A DNA stretch of 46,046 nucleotides from positions 1 through 46,046 of the IMG/VR virus record IMGVR_UViG_3300028831_000595. One strand, 5' to 3'. Shown in pieces: positions 5,135 through 11,382 of the stretch; the stretch's first letter is position 1, and the number at the start of each line of letters is the position of its first letter. A model generated the notes under the pieces. The model did no database searches. It saw nothing but the letters and a program-made list of their open reading frames with translations, and was not told the origin of the DNA. Made by a program: the position numbers and the translations under genes. The DNA comes from a virus.

Positions 5135-5781
5135 TGCGCGCGATCGCCTACCTGCGCGCGAGCACGAAGGAACAGGAGGATTCCGGCCTCGGACTGGACG
5201 CGCAGCGCGCCAAGGTGACCGAGGCCTGCCAGCAGCGCGCGTGGGAGCTGGTCGACGTCGCAACCGACGTCGCATCGGGCAAGAGCACCAACGGGCGCCC
5301 ATCATTCACGCGGGTGCTCGAGCGGCTCGACGCCGGCGAGGCGGACGTGCTCGTGGTCAGCAAGCTGGACCGGCTCAGCCGCTCCATGCTCGACTTCGCC
5401 ACGCTCGTGGAGCGCGCCCGCTCCAACCATTGGACCATCGTTGCGCTCGACCTGGGCGTTGACACCTCGACGCCCTCGGGAGAGATGCTGGCGGGGGTCA
5501 TCGCGCTCTTCGCCCAGTACGAGCGCCGGCTGATCGGCGAGCGCACCAAGGACGCGCTGGCCCAGGCTCAGGCGCGCGGCATCCGCGTGGGCAGACCCGG
5601 CGGCGGCGTCACGAGCCCGATCCCCAAGGAGGTGCGCGAGCGGATGCTCGCGATGCGCTACTCCGACCGCCTTTCCTTCGCTGAGATCGCCCGCCAGCTC
5701 GACGCGGCCGGCATCCCGACGGTTTCCGGCTCGCGCTGGAAGCCCGAGGTCGTGCGGAGGATCTGCCTGCGCGAGGGCTGA
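5134..5781 (+). CDS. Small serine recombinase (resolvase/invertase type)
   Basis: The 215-aa product has the N-terminal resolvase domain: YLRAS at residues 6-10 with the nucleophile Ser10, the SKLDRLSR loop (76-83) carrying catalytic Arg residues, and the long helix ending in YERRLIGERTKDAL. A C-terminal helix-turn-helix follows (FAEIARQLDAAGIPTVSG and after). It lacks the zinc-ribbon and coiled-coil extensions of large serine integrases. DNA inversion, resolution or a simple integration role are therefore all possible. No candidate att or hix sites are seen. Its ATG overlaps the leader-peptide stop. Confidence 0.9.
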   Translation: MRAIAYLRASTKEQEDSGLGLDAQRAKVTEACQQRAWELVDVATDVASGKSTNGRPSFTRVLERLDAGEADVLVVSKLDRLSRSMLDFATLVERARSNHWTIVALDLGVDTSTPSGEMLAGVIALFAQYERRLIGERTKDALAQAQARGIRVGRPGGGVTSPIPKEVRERMLAMRYSDRLSFAEIARQLDAAGIPTVSGSRWKPEVVRRICLREG

Positions 5782-5839
5782 GCGGCTCGGGAGGGTCTGG
5801 CCCTACTCCTATCCCTCCCCGCACCAAGGTAGGCACCTT

Positions 5840-5880
5840 AGAAGCCCTCTGAGCGCGTCAGGCTCAGGGGGCTTCTCCTT
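5840..5880 (+). terminator. Intrinsic terminator after the recombinase
   Basis: AGAAGCCCTCTGAGC (5840-5854) pairs with GCTCAGGGGGCTTCT (5862-5876), with one G-T wobble and a 7-base loop, followed by CCTTTT. It is the only hairpin in the early region with a convincing T-run, and it ends the small-gene operon. Confidence 0.8.
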
Positions 5881-5884
5881 TTGG

Positions 5885-5894
5885 CCCATCGTCG
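5885..5894 (+). repeat. Isolated CCCATCGTCG copy
   Basis: Last copy of the leader motif, here between the terminator and the -35 box of the XRE gene rather than next to a ribosome site. Confidence 0.6.
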
Positions 5895-5895
5895 G

Positions 5896-5924
5896 TTGCG
5901 CTCAGGTGGGAGTGGGGCGATAAT
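5896..5924 (+). promoter_or_regulatory. Promoter of the XRE regulator gene
   Basis: TTGCGC (5896-5901), 17 bp, GATAAT (5919-5924). The GTG start at 5931 lies six bases after the -10 box, so the transcript would begin at the start codon. No Shine-Dalgarno sequence is present, which fits a leaderless message. Confidence 0.7.
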
Positions 5925-5930
5925 CCGCTC

Positions 5931-6140
5931 GTGCTCATCAGAATGAACGGACCCAAGGTGCGAAGCCGACGCGAGGCGCTCGGCCTCTCGCGCGAGCAGC
6001 TGGCCGCCGAAACCGGGCTCGGCCGCGTGACGCTCTGGAAGATCGAGAGCGAGTCCCACGAGCACGGCTGCCAGCAGTGGATCGCCAAGGCCCTGGCCGA
6101 GGCGCTGGGCTCGCGGCTCGAGGATCTCGTCCGGCCCTGA
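5931..6140 (+). CDS. XRE-family helix-turn-helix regulator
   Basis: The 69-aa product is a single Cro/CI-type HTH domain: VRSRREALGLSREQLAAETG, then a recognition-helix region LGRVTLWKIES, and the closing helix pair ending LGSRLEDLVRP. It has no dimerisation or cleavage domain, so it resembles Cro or a small repressor rather than full-length CI. GTG 5931 is chosen from the leaderless promoter; ATG 5943 is possible. Next to the recombinase it suggests, but does not prove, a temperate or inversion-controlled lifestyle. Confidence 0.85.
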   Translation: MLIRMNGPKVRSRREALGLSREQLAAETGLGRVTLWKIESESHEHGCQQWIAKALAEALGSRLEDLVRP

Positions 6141-6148
6141 AACCCCGA

Positions 6149-6187
6149 GCGGGGCGGCATCCGCACCCGGCGAATCTGCCGCCCCGC
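6149..6187 (+). terminator. Hairpin after the XRE gene
   Basis: GCGGGGCGGCA (6149-6159) and TGCCGCCCCGC (6177-6187) form a perfect 11-bp stem directly behind the XRE stop. There is no T-run, only CCCAAG, so it may be an actinobacterial-style terminator, an attenuator or a stability hairpin. Confidence 0.55.
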
Positions 6188-6209
6188 CCCAAGCGAAAGA
6201 GCGTACAGC

Positions 6210-6461
6210 ATGTCCGACCAGCCGTCTCTACTGCCCGTGATCGACGGGCGCGCGGTCATCGCGATGTGCCCGGTCTACCACTGGGACGACCGCACCGAGT
6301 TCGTCGTGGTGACCGCCTGGGATGGCCCCACGCCCTGGGTCGTGCGCCACGTCGTCGTCAGCGCCACCGATGCCGACGAGCCCTATCTCGGCAGCGGCGA
6401 GTACCACTTCTCGCTCGCCTCCGCGCTGCGGGCGTTCCGCGAGCGCATCCCGCTGGCGTGA
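6210..6461 (+). CDS. Hypothetical protein, 83 aa
   Basis: ATG 6210 follows GCGAAAGAG. The product looks like a small beta-rich domain with many Trp, Tyr and Val residues (VYHWDDRTEFVVVTAWDG) and a C-terminal helix. It is slightly acidic. The stop overlaps the next GTG by GTGA. No family is recognised. Confidence 0.65.
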   Translation: MSDQPSLLPVIDGRAVIAMCPVYHWDDRTEFVVVTAWDGPTPWVVRHVVVSATDADEPYLGSGEYHFSLASALRAFRERIPLA

Positions 6462-6631
6462 AGATCCCCAACTTCCGCAGCGCGAAGCTGGTTCAGGTCA
6501 TCAAGGTGGAGTGCGGCGAGGGCGAGGGCACTACGGAGTCGCCCTACCGCGTCGTCACCCACTACGTCGATCCTGTCAGCGGTGCGATCCTCGTCTCCTA
6601 CGATCCGATTCACGCGATCACGGGCAAGTAG
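6458..6631 (+). CDS. Hypothetical protein, 57 aa
   Basis: GTG 6458 overlaps the preceding stop. The product (VKIPNFRSAKLVQVIKVECG at its start) looks like a compact beta-sheet protein ending HAITGK. Support is the coupled start, an uninterrupted frame and codon use. The promoter for the next gene lies across its 3' end. Function unknown. Confidence 0.6.
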   Translation: MKIPNFRSAKLVQVIKVECGEGEGTTESPYRVVTHYVDPVSGAILVSYDPIHAITGK

Positions 6632-6637
6632 TAGACT
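6609..6637 (+). promoter_or_regulatory. Candidate promoter of the replication operon
   Basis: TTCACG (6609-6614), 17 bp, TAGACT (6632-6637). It is placed at the start of the long run of overlapping replication and recombination genes, with a predicted 5' leader of about 130 bases before ATG 6776. Confidence 0.45.
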
Positions 6638-6775
6638 CACACATGGCGTGCGTCGTTCGAGCGCCTACGCGGCAGCCGGGCAGCGGACATGAGCCCGCCT
6701 TTCGCCCCGTCCGCCCACAGCGGGGTCCGCACCATCGACGACGTGGGCACCGACCCTCATCCGAAGGGGCACCAG

Positions 6776-7150
6776 ATGGTCACGCAGGAGCAGATTCAGG
6801 AGATCCAGGCCACCGGGAAAAGGTCGCAGGGCCCGCTCATCGACGCCGCCATCAATTCGCTGGTCCAGAACGGCCGCAACCTGAAGGAGGCGTTCGCCGA
6901 GCTCGGCGAGGCGCTCGGTCGCTCGCCCGGTGCCCTCAGCCAAGGCTACTTCCGCCGCCGCAAGGAGAAGTTCGGGCCGGCGCGCCCGCCCAAGCCGACG
7001 GCCGATCCGGTCATGGAGAAGCTCACCGTCGCCACGAGCGGCCCGAACGGCACCTCTCAGCACTTCAAGGCCATCCTCGACATCGTGGAGCAGATGGTCG
7101 AGCAGCGCGTGCAGGAGCGGCTCGAGCAGGTTCGCCGGGCGCTCGCATGA
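6776..7150 (+). CDS. Hypothetical protein, 124 aa, possible DNA-binding
   Basis: ATG 6776 is chosen because GAAGGGG stands six bases upstream; ATG 6689 would add 29 residues without a ribosome site. The product has a helical segment that could be a helix-turn-helix (LKEAFAELGEALGRSPGALSQG), a basic stretch FRRRKEKFG, and a C-terminal amphipathic helix (ILDIVEQMVEQRVQERLEQV). It may regulate or assist replication, but no family is recognised. The stop overlaps the next ATG. Confidence 0.65.
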   Translation: MVTQEQIQEIQATGKRSQGPLIDAAINSLVQNGRNLKEAFAELGEALGRSPGALSQGYFRRRKEKFGPARPPKPTADPVMEKLTVATSGPNGTSQHFKAILDIVEQMVEQRVQERLEQVRRALA

Positions 7151-7356
7151 GCACCGATGACAACGAGGTGCTCCAAGAGGAGGTTCGGCGGATGCTCGCA
7201 CCGCCGGAGACGATCTACTCCCTCTGGGTCGCCGAACTGATGCACCTGATACGCGACGAGGGCACCATCCGGCAGAAAACGCGGGCGGCCGAGATCAGCC
7301 TGAGCTACATGTCGAGGATTCAGGAAAACCAGTGGCTCCGCGAGGAGCCCAAGTGA
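7147..7356 (+). CDS. Hypothetical helical protein, 69 aa
   Basis: ATG 7147 overlaps the previous stop (ATGA) and the stop overlaps GTG 7353 of the exonuclease gene. The product is acidic and helical. Its C-terminal half (IRQKTRAAEISLSYMSRIQE) has the spacing of a degenerate helix-turn-helix. It is probably a small partner or regulator of the recombination genes; this is inference from position only. Confidence 0.65.
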   Translation: MSTDDNEVLQEEVRRMLAPPETIYSLWVAELMHLIRDEGTIRQKTRAAEISLSYMSRIQENQWLREEPK

Positions 7357-8381
7357 GTTTCTACGTGCCCACGCTCGGGCGGGCGATGAGCCAGTCGGAG
7401 GTCTCGACGCTGCTCGCCTGCCCGATGCGTTGGTCCTTCGCCTACGGTGACGTCGCGGGCTTCCCGATCCAACCGCGCGTGACCGCGCTGCGCCTGCGCG
7501 AGGGGCGCGCCTGGGGCGCCGGCATCCAGCAATTCCACACCCGCACCCGCCCCGACCTCGGGCTCGAGGACGCCTGCGGCCGGGCCGCCGCCGCGATGCT
7601 GGCCTCGCTCGACGAGGACGCCGCCCAGATGGAGCGCGAGGGCGCGTTCGACGCCGAGGAGTACGACGTCACCAAGGAGAAGCTGATCGGCGCGCTCGTC
7701 CACTACGCCGCCACGCAGGAGCGGCTCAACCTCGTCGGGTCCGAGGTGGAGCTTGAGCTCCATCACGCCGACGGCTGGACCTACCGCTGCCACATCGACG
7801 GCATCCACCAGGACGAGGACGGCTACCTGTGGATCGTGGAGTTCAAGCTGCGCGGCGCCGGCGCGTTCACGCCGCTGGAGCAGGTGGTGCTCTGGCGCCA
7901 GGTCCGGTGGTACGCGATCGCGCTGGAGGCGAGCAAGGAGCCCGACGGCTTCGACCCGTCCTTCGTGGACACCGACATCGTGCGCGGCGTGATCGTGGAC
8001 GAGCGCCTGAACGACGCGCCCTCGCCCGTGCGCTTCAACAAGAATGGCGACGTCAGCGCCACCCAGTCCTGCACCCTGGAGCAGTACCTCGACGCCTGCG
8101 CCGTGCGCGGCCAGATCCCGCACGAGCCCACGGTGGCCCGGCTGACCGGGAAGGTGTGGTCTCAGCGGCACACGGTGCTGTTCCGGGTGGACGAGCTCGA
8201 CGATGCGTTGCATGAGCTCGAGGCCGCGGCGTCCCTGGTCGCCATCTACGCCGGGCACTCGCTGCGGCCGATCCGAAACCCCGGCCGGCAGTGCGGTACG
8301 TGCGCCTACGCCGAGCTATGTCCCCAACCTCATGATGTAAGGCTGAGAGATGCGTTGTTCAGGGAGGCGGACCATGCCTAA
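7353..8381 (+). CDS. PD-(D/E)XK exonuclease, Cas4/RecB-nuclease-like
   Basis: The 342-aa product has the core of RecB-type nucleases: Asp149 in YRCHIDGI, Glu163 and Lys165 in IVEFKL, and QVRWYA as the QxxxY motif. A Cys near the N-terminus (LLACPMRW, residue 23) and three near the C-terminus (QCGTCAYAELC) match the four-cysteine iron-sulfur cluster of Cas4/AddB-type enzymes. Alongside the Sak4-like ATPase and SSB-like gene it would supply resected ends for recombination. The last 20 residues after AELC look unlike the rest and overlap the HNH gene. They may be altered sequence from that insertion. Confidence 0.88.
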   Translation: MSFYVPTLGRAMSQSEVSTLLACPMRWSFAYGDVAGFPIQPRVTALRLREGRAWGAGIQQFHTRTRPDLGLEDACGRAAAAMLASLDEDAAQMEREGAFDAEEYDVTKEKLIGALVHYAATQERLNLVGSEVELELHHADGWTYRCHIDGIHQDEDGYLWIVEFKLRGAGAFTPLEQVVLWRQVRWYAIALEASKEPDGFDPSFVDTDIVRGVIVDERLNDAPSPVRFNKNGDVSATQSCTLEQYLDACAVRGQIPHEPTVARLTGKVWSQRHTVLFRVDELDDALHELEAAASLVAIYAGHSLRPIRNPGRQCGTCAYAELCPQPHDVRLRDALFREADHA

Positions 8382-8988
8382 GTCCATCCCTAGAACCTGC
8401 GAGATCTGCGGTGCTGCGTTTTTGATCTGGCCCTATGAGGCCAAGAACCCACGCTGGGGACGGTTTTGCTCCCGAGTGTGCGCCAACAGGGGTGTCGGCC
8501 GGGAGAGCGCGGCGAAGATTTCGGCTACTCGTATCGCGAGAAGCAAAGGCACAACCTACATAGGCGGCACTAAAGGTCGTGCGCACCGCCTCGTTGCCGA
8601 AGCCAAGATCGGGAGGCCGCTTCGCACGGGCGAGGTGGTTCACCATGTCAACGGGAACAGACGCGACAATCGGCCAGAGAACATCGAGGTCTTTCCTAGC
8701 CACGCGGAACACATGCGCTGGCACATGGCGAACTCTGATCTCCGAGCGCGGATGTACGCGGGACAAAAGGCCAAGGATGCCTTCAACCGCAAGCCAACGA
8801 TCTGGGGCGAGTCCCATCACAAGGCGAAACTGACCGAGGAACAAGTGCGAGAGATTCGGCGTCGCCGAGCCGCTGGCGAAACGATCATGTCGCTCGGGAG
8901 CGAGTTCGGCATCAGCCACACGACCGTCAGCAACATCGCGAACTTCAAAATCTGGAAACACGTACCCTCGGAAGGAACCCCTGCATGA
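8374..8988 (+). CDS. HNH homing endonuclease 1
   Basis: ATG 8374 follows AGGGAGG and overlaps the exonuclease 3' end. The 204-aa product has an N-terminal zinc ribbon (CEIC, CSRVC), the HNH core VVHHVNGNRRDNRPENIEVF (about residues 87-106), and a C-terminal helix-turn-helix (EEQVREI, FGISHTTVSNI) that would bind the target. Base composition is visibly less GC-rich than in its neighbours, which signals transfer. It sits between two genes expected to be adjacent in a recombination cassette. It is a free-standing mobile gene, not an intron or intein. Confidence 0.92.
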   Translation: MPKSIPRTCEICGAAFLIWPYEAKNPRWGRFCSRVCANRGVGRESAAKISATRIARSKGTTYIGGTKGRAHRLVAEAKIGRPLRTGEVVHHVNGNRRDNRPENIEVFPSHAEHMRWHMANSDLRARMYAGQKAKDAFNRKPTIWGESHHKAKLTEEQVREIRRRRAAGETIMSLGSEFGISHTTVSNIANFKIWKHVPSEGTPA

Positions 8989-9704
8989 GCACCACCGCAC
9001 CCAAGCGCCTCACCTTCGTTCAGCCCGAGACACGGGCCTCGACCCTGAGCGTGCTGCTCTACGGCCCGCCGGGCACCGGCAAGACCACGGCCGCCTGCTC
9101 GATGCCGGGGCCGGTCCTCGTGCTGAACGCCGAGAGCTCGACCGCGCTTGACTTCGCGCGCTCGCGCGGCGCCGACATCCGCGAGTTCCCGGTGACCGGC
9201 AAGCAGTCGCTCATCGACGTCTCGCTCTATCTGCGCGACGGCGGCGACGGCGAGCAGACCGTCGTCGTCGACCCGGTCGAGGACGTCTGGCGCATCCTCA
9301 TCGAGGAGATGGCACCGACCGGGCGCCCGACGCTCCAGCAGTTCGGCGACGCCGGCACGCTGATCGAGCGGTTCGCCCGCTTCCTCGTCAAGGACGCGCC
9401 CGTCAACGCGGTGTTCTGCTGCCACGAGAATCCGATGGACACCGGCGACGGCATCCTGCTGATGCCCATGACCGGCGGGCGCAAGAACCCGCAGATCCTC
9501 GCCGCGCTCTGCGACGTCGTGGCCTACACCGGCGTCGTCCACCAGAAGGACAAGCCGCTGCGCTTCGTCGCCAAGACGACGCCCGACGAGCGCCGCTACG
9601 CGAAGAACCGCAACGGACTGTTGCCGGCCGTGACCGACCTCGACCTCGCGGAGTGGTGCCGCCTCTACCGTGAGTTCTCGCATCCCTCACCGAAGGAGTC
9701 CTGA
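8985..9704 (+). CDS. Sak4-like RecA-fold ATPase (single-strand annealing/recombination)
   Basis: The 239-aa product has Walker A GPPGTGKTT (residues 27-35), Walker B QTVVVDPVEDVW and a RecA-like core with a sensor segment ending in CCHENP. Length and motif spacing fit the phage nucleotide-binding family that contains Sak4 annealing proteins. It would load on single strands coated by the SSB-like protein encoded next. It starts by ATGA overlap with the HNH gene and ends one base before the next ATG. Confidence 0.85.
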   Translation: MSTTAPKRLTFVQPETRASTLSVLLYGPPGTGKTTAACSMPGPVLVLNAESSTALDFARSRGADIREFPVTGKQSLIDVSLYLRDGGDGEQTVVVDPVEDVWRILIEEMAPTGRPTLQQFGDAGTLIERFARFLVKDAPVNAVFCCHENPMDTGDGILLMPMTGGRKNPQILAALCDVVAYTGVVHQKDKPLRFVAKTTPDERRYAKNRNGLLPAVTDLDLAEWCRLYREFSHPSPKES

Positions 9705-10184
9705 ATGCCGATTGACGTCCCCCCCGTGCCCGAGGGCGACCAGCCCCGCGCCGACTTCGAGCCCCTGCCCAATGACACCTGGTTCCACGTCAAGGTGCTG
9801 GCCGCCGAGCCCGTCACCGCCTCCACCGGCACCCCGGGCATCAAGCTGGACATGGAGGTCACCGACGGGCCCTACCAGCGCCGGCGCATCTTCGACCGCC
9901 TCTGGGCGAGCCCCAAGAGCGCGGCCTGGTTCCGCGAGAAGATCCTCGCGTTCGGCGTCGAGCTGCCCGCCGGCCCCATCACCTTCGACGAGCAGGAGCT
10001 CGTCGGCCGCCGCGCCGCGGTGATGACGATGCAGGAGTCCTACACCGACCGCGCCGGCGTCCAGAAGATCGAGGCGCGCCCCAAGGCCTACGACCGCATC
10101 GCCGGCGCCGACTTCCCGGCCACACCCGATTGGCGCGACGAGATGCCTGCCGCGGTCGCCGACGACGATCTGCCGCCGTTCTGA
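9705..10184 (+). CDS. DUF669-like single-strand DNA-binding protein
   Basis: The 159-aa product resembles the phage DUF669/SSB group: an OB-like beta domain (WFHVKVLAAEPVTASTG, GIKLDMEVTDGPYQRRRIFD) and a flexible acidic tail ending ADDDLPPF. That tail mimics the DDDIPF tip that bacterial SSB uses to recruit repair proteins. It is encoded directly after the Sak4-like gene, the usual order in such cassettes. The binding role is inferred from family and tail; no structure-level proof is visible. Confidence 0.8.
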   Translation: MPIDVPPVPEGDQPRADFEPLPNDTWFHVKVLAAEPVTASTGTPGIKLDMEVTDGPYQRRRIFDRLWASPKSAAWFREKILAFGVELPAGPITFDEQELVGRRAAVMTMQESYTDRAGVQKIEARPKAYDRIAGADFPATPDWRDEMPAAVADDDLPPF

Positions 10185-10197
10185 CCTGAGCACGCTC

Positions 10198-10219
10198 CGC
10201 GCGAGGTTCTCTTCGCGCG
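10198..10219 (+). other. Short hairpin after the SSB-like gene
   Basis: CGCGCGA (10198-10204) and TCGCGCG (10213-10219) form a perfect 7-bp stem with an 8-base loop between the SSB-like and mIHF-like genes, without a T-run. Confidence 0.45.
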
Positions 10220-10334
10220 AATCGTCTTGACGTAGGAGGCAGGTAGGGCAAGGATGCCCTACCGCCCCAGACCCCGGCGCCCAGCGGAACAGCAGCACCC
10301 CGAGACTCCCCAAGCCAAGGAGGCGGACTCCCCC

Positions 10335-10754
10335 ATGTCCTCCGACCTCATGCCGCCTGCGCGGCTCGAGCAGGCGCGCTCGGCGCTTGCATCCGGCAAC
10401 CGCGTCCGCTCGCTGCGCGCGGAACTGTGGAAGGACTGGAAGAAGGCCGGTCGCAGCGCCGCCGCGCTCGACGCGGCCGAGATGATCGTCGACCAGCCCG
10501 CCTACCTCGGCACGCTGGCGGTCGAGGAGTTCGTCGGCCGCGTGCCCACCATCGGCCGCGTGCGCGAGGCCCGCGCCGCCCGGCACCGGCAGGGCAACCG
10601 GCTCGTCAAGATCCTGCACACCGAGGGCATTCGCCTCGGTACGCCGATCCGCGAGCTCACCCACCGCCAGCGTCACCAGCTCGCGGCGTTCCTGCTGCTC
10701 TACGCCGACCCGAAGGCGTGGTCGGCGCACCTGCTCGAGCAGCGCAAGCGGTGA
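10335..10754 (+). CDS. mIHF-like H2TH DNA-binding protein
   Basis: ATG 10335 is chosen because AAGGAGG lies eleven bases upstream; an in-frame ATG at 10254 would add a 27-residue Pro-rich arm. The 139-aa product matches the layout of actinobacterial integration host factor: a long basic N-terminal helix (RVRSLRAELWKDWKKAGRSA), then the helix-two-turn-helix core (LAVEEFVGRVPTIGRVREAR), and a C-terminal helix around LTHRQRHQLAAFLL. In hosts mIHF bends DNA and helps phage integration and replication. A phage-coded copy could serve replication, packaging or recombinase synapsis. Identity is by pattern only. Confidence 0.7.
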   Translation: MSSDLMPPARLEQARSALASGNRVRSLRAELWKDWKKAGRSAAALDAAEMIVDQPAYLGTLAVEEFVGRVPTIGRVREARAARHRQGNRLVKILHTEGIRLGTPIRELTHRQRHQLAAFLLLYADPKAWSAHLLEQRKR

Positions 10755-10759
10755 TGGGT

Positions 10760-11062
10760 TCAGCGCCAGCGGCACACCGGCCAGGGCTGGGCGCCGCGCA
10801 GGCGGTAGAGGATGCGGGCGCGCTTCCACTGCTCCCTGACCGAGGCGCGGGCGGGATCGCCGTGGCCGCCGACGCCGCGCCAGGTGGTGTAGTCGAACTG
10901 GAACAGCCCCCGATAGGTTCCGCCCGGCGAGACGGCATCGGCTCTGTTCCGCGACTCGCACCACGCGATACGCTTGAGGTGCGAATCCATAGACCCGGCG
11001 GCGCCCGCGGGCGTGGCGAGGGCCAAGGTGCAGCAGGTAGCGACGACCAGAGGTCGCAGCAT
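10760..11062 (-). CDS. Secreted Rpf/transglycosylase-like muralytic protein
   Basis: The 100-aa product starts at ATG 11062 after AAGGAGAG. It has a Sec signal (MLRPLVVATCCTLALATPAGA, cleavage near residue 21-23) and then the small Rpf-type fold: IAWCESRNRADAVSPGG, YRGLFQFDYTTWRGVGG, an REQWKRARILYR helix and a terminal WPVC. Glu in WCES is the expected catalytic residue, and the two Cys would pair as in resuscitation-promoting factors. It is the only minus-strand gene inside the rightward replication block and is isolated from the lysis genes. It might cut peptidoglycan during infection, or act on cells other than the one being lysed. Confidence 0.82.
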   Translation of the reverse strand: MLRPLVVATCCTLALATPAGAAGSMDSHLKRIAWCESRNRADAVSPGGTYRGLFQFDYTTWRGVGGHGDPARASVREQWKRARILYRLRGAQPWPVCRWR

Positions 11063-11099
11063 CGGGCTCTCCTTCGTTGGGCAACGGGCGGAGAGCCCG
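11063..11099 (-). promoter_or_regulatory. Hairpin that buries the ribosome site of the Rpf-like gene
   Basis: On the minus strand CGGGCTCTCC (11099-11090) pairs perfectly with GGAGAGCCCG (11072-11063). The 3' arm contains the GGAG of the Shine-Dalgarno sequence and ends directly before ATG 11062. In the folded RNA the ribosome site is fully paired, so translation would need melting or a trans factor. The same DNA would also form a hairpin in rightward transcripts. Confidence 0.7.
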
Positions 11100-11130
11100 A
11101 CCCTCCCAGAGACCGCGCGAGGAGGCAACC

Positions 11131-11382
11131 TTGACCCGCCAGGGAGACGAACCCCTGTTCGTGAACGGCGTCGGCGAGGAGCGCGCACAGGTCGCCAACC
11201 TGACCGACCTCGTGCTGGAGGGCGCCTGCGACCTGATCCACCGCAACCTCGAACAGGTGGAGTCGGTGGTGATCGTGGTCGTCATGGAAAACGGCGACGG
11301 CTCGATCTGCTCCTCGCCGGCGCAGGGCGATGACCTGCTGCCGCTTCTGGAGGCGCTCGTTGCCGGACTGCGCGCGTCGTGA
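11131..11382 (+). CDS. Hypothetical protein, 83 aa
   Basis: TTG 11131 is chosen because GAGGAGG ends five bases upstream; no better start with a ribosome site is seen. The product begins LTRQGDEPLFVNGVGEERAQ, has a helix, then a beta pair (ESVVIVVVMENGDGSICSSP) and a C-terminal Leu-rich helix. It is directly followed by the methyltransferase ATG. No family is recognised. Confidence 0.65.
   Translation: MTRQGDEPLFVNGVGEERAQVANLTDLVLEGACDLIHRNLEQVESVVIVVVMENGDGSICSSPAQGDDLLPLLEALVAGLRAS

Noticed and set aside
5134-5781. Reading the recombinase as a large serine integrase
   Set aside because: At 215 residues it lacks the zinc-ribbon and long C-terminal domains of that family, and no att-like site was found.
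6643-7146. Frame starting at ATG 6643 right after the TAGACT box, as a leaderless gene
   Set aside because: The product is Arg/Gly/His-rich out-of-frame sequence of the 124-aa gene; only the part after 7147 is real coding.
10227-10253. TTGACG followed by weak -10 candidates before the mIHF-like gene
   Set aside because: No TA-rich -10 box at a suitable distance; too weak to call a promoter.
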